Source of the DNA: Carboxylicivirga fragile | GTDB lineage: Bacteria > Bacteroidota > Bacteroidia > Bacteroidales > Marinilabiliaceae | Length of the DNA stretch: 32,730 nucleotides | Assembly: GCA_025499625.1 (NCBI GenBank) | Contig: JAFMVD010000061.1 | Coordinates: forward strand, 1-32,730 | Direction: 5' to 3' | Shown here: piece by piece, positions 32,698-32,730 of the stretch | Layout of the letters: the number at the start of each line of letters is the position of its first letter | Position numbering within the stretch: position 1 is the first letter of the stretch | Position numbers and translations under genes: made by a program | The notes under the pieces: generated by a model | Seen by the model: the letters and a program-made list of their open reading frames with translations, nothing else | Told to the model about the DNA's origin: nothing | The model's database searches: none

Positions 32698-32730
32698 ATG
32701 AATACGAATACCAAGGTAGATACCAAAAAT
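32698..32730 (+). CDS. Possible start of a gene cut by the window edge
   Basis: An ATG at 32698 opens a frame of 11 codons (MNTNTKVDTKN) that runs off the window. The only support is the promoter-like sequence just upstream; the fragment is too short to recognise. Confidence 0.25.
   Translation, partial: MNTNTKVDTKN

Noticed and set aside
32585-32730. Insertion-sequence end
   Set aside because: No clear terminal inverted repeat, target duplication or transposase fragment is visible within the window.
1-32730. tRNA, rRNA or CRISPR array
   Set aside because: No cloverleaf-like, rRNA-like or regularly spaced repeat sequence was found on reading both strands, though a covariance-model search was not possible.

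Overview
The window is AT-rich, densely coded bacterial DNA. It most likely comes from a member of the Bacteroidota, possibly a Marinilabiliales-like anaerobe; the order is a guess from protein style. Three things point to the phylum: Bacteroidota-type promoter elements (-7 TAnnTTTG, with a good TTTG-N19-TAAGTTTA match at 5926-5956), almost no Shine-Dalgarno sequences, and family types common there, such as an ABC permease fused to an M1-like domain and an ABC_sub_bind histidine kinase. No rRNA, tRNA, CRISPR array or intact insertion sequence was seen.

Layout. (1) 1-3168, minus strand: rsmE (16S rRNA m3U1498 methyltransferase) with its own terminator, preceded by a large periplasmic-sensing histidine kinase. 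(2) 3349-5815, plus strand: an ECF sigma factor, a small one-helix membrane protein that could be its anti-sigma factor, a membrane-anchored Spy/CpxP-like protein and a secreted protein with two Spy-like domains. This looks like an envelope-stress module. (3) 6103-21589, plus strand: seven closely packed genes, apparently one operon of about 15.5 kb. In order they encode an ABC ATPase; an ABC-2 permease carrying a degenerate M1-peptidase-like and a golvesin-like extracytoplasmic domain; a TolC-like outer-membrane factor; a lipoprotein membrane-fusion protein; an RND permease; a second RND permease fused to a C-terminal ABC ATPase whose first strand is separated from the rest by a membrane-spanning insertion; and a short ABC-2 permease. 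A strong promoter and an array of GTGTACG repeats precede it, and a hairpin terminator ends it.

(4) 21685-23575, minus strand: a small HTH protein and a six-helix histidine kinase. (5) 23746-25800: cupin, PhnB-like protein, VOC protein and an AraC-type regulator. (6) 25887-32241: a DEAD-box RNA helicase, a YegS/BmrU-type lipid kinase, outer-membrane phospholipase A, a CPBP membrane protease and an LtaS-like phosphoglycerol transferase, the last four forming an envelope-lipid neighbourhood. (7) 32242-32730: a strong terminator, a small minus-strand ORF that may be a gene remnant, and a possible promoter with the start of a gene running off the edge.

The most unusual content is region 3. It encodes the parts of a tripartite RND pump together with ABC energising parts, and one polypeptide joins both machine types. 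This suggests a mixed proton/ATP-driven envelope exporter or a lipid/protein extraction machine. Its function cannot be read from sequence alone.
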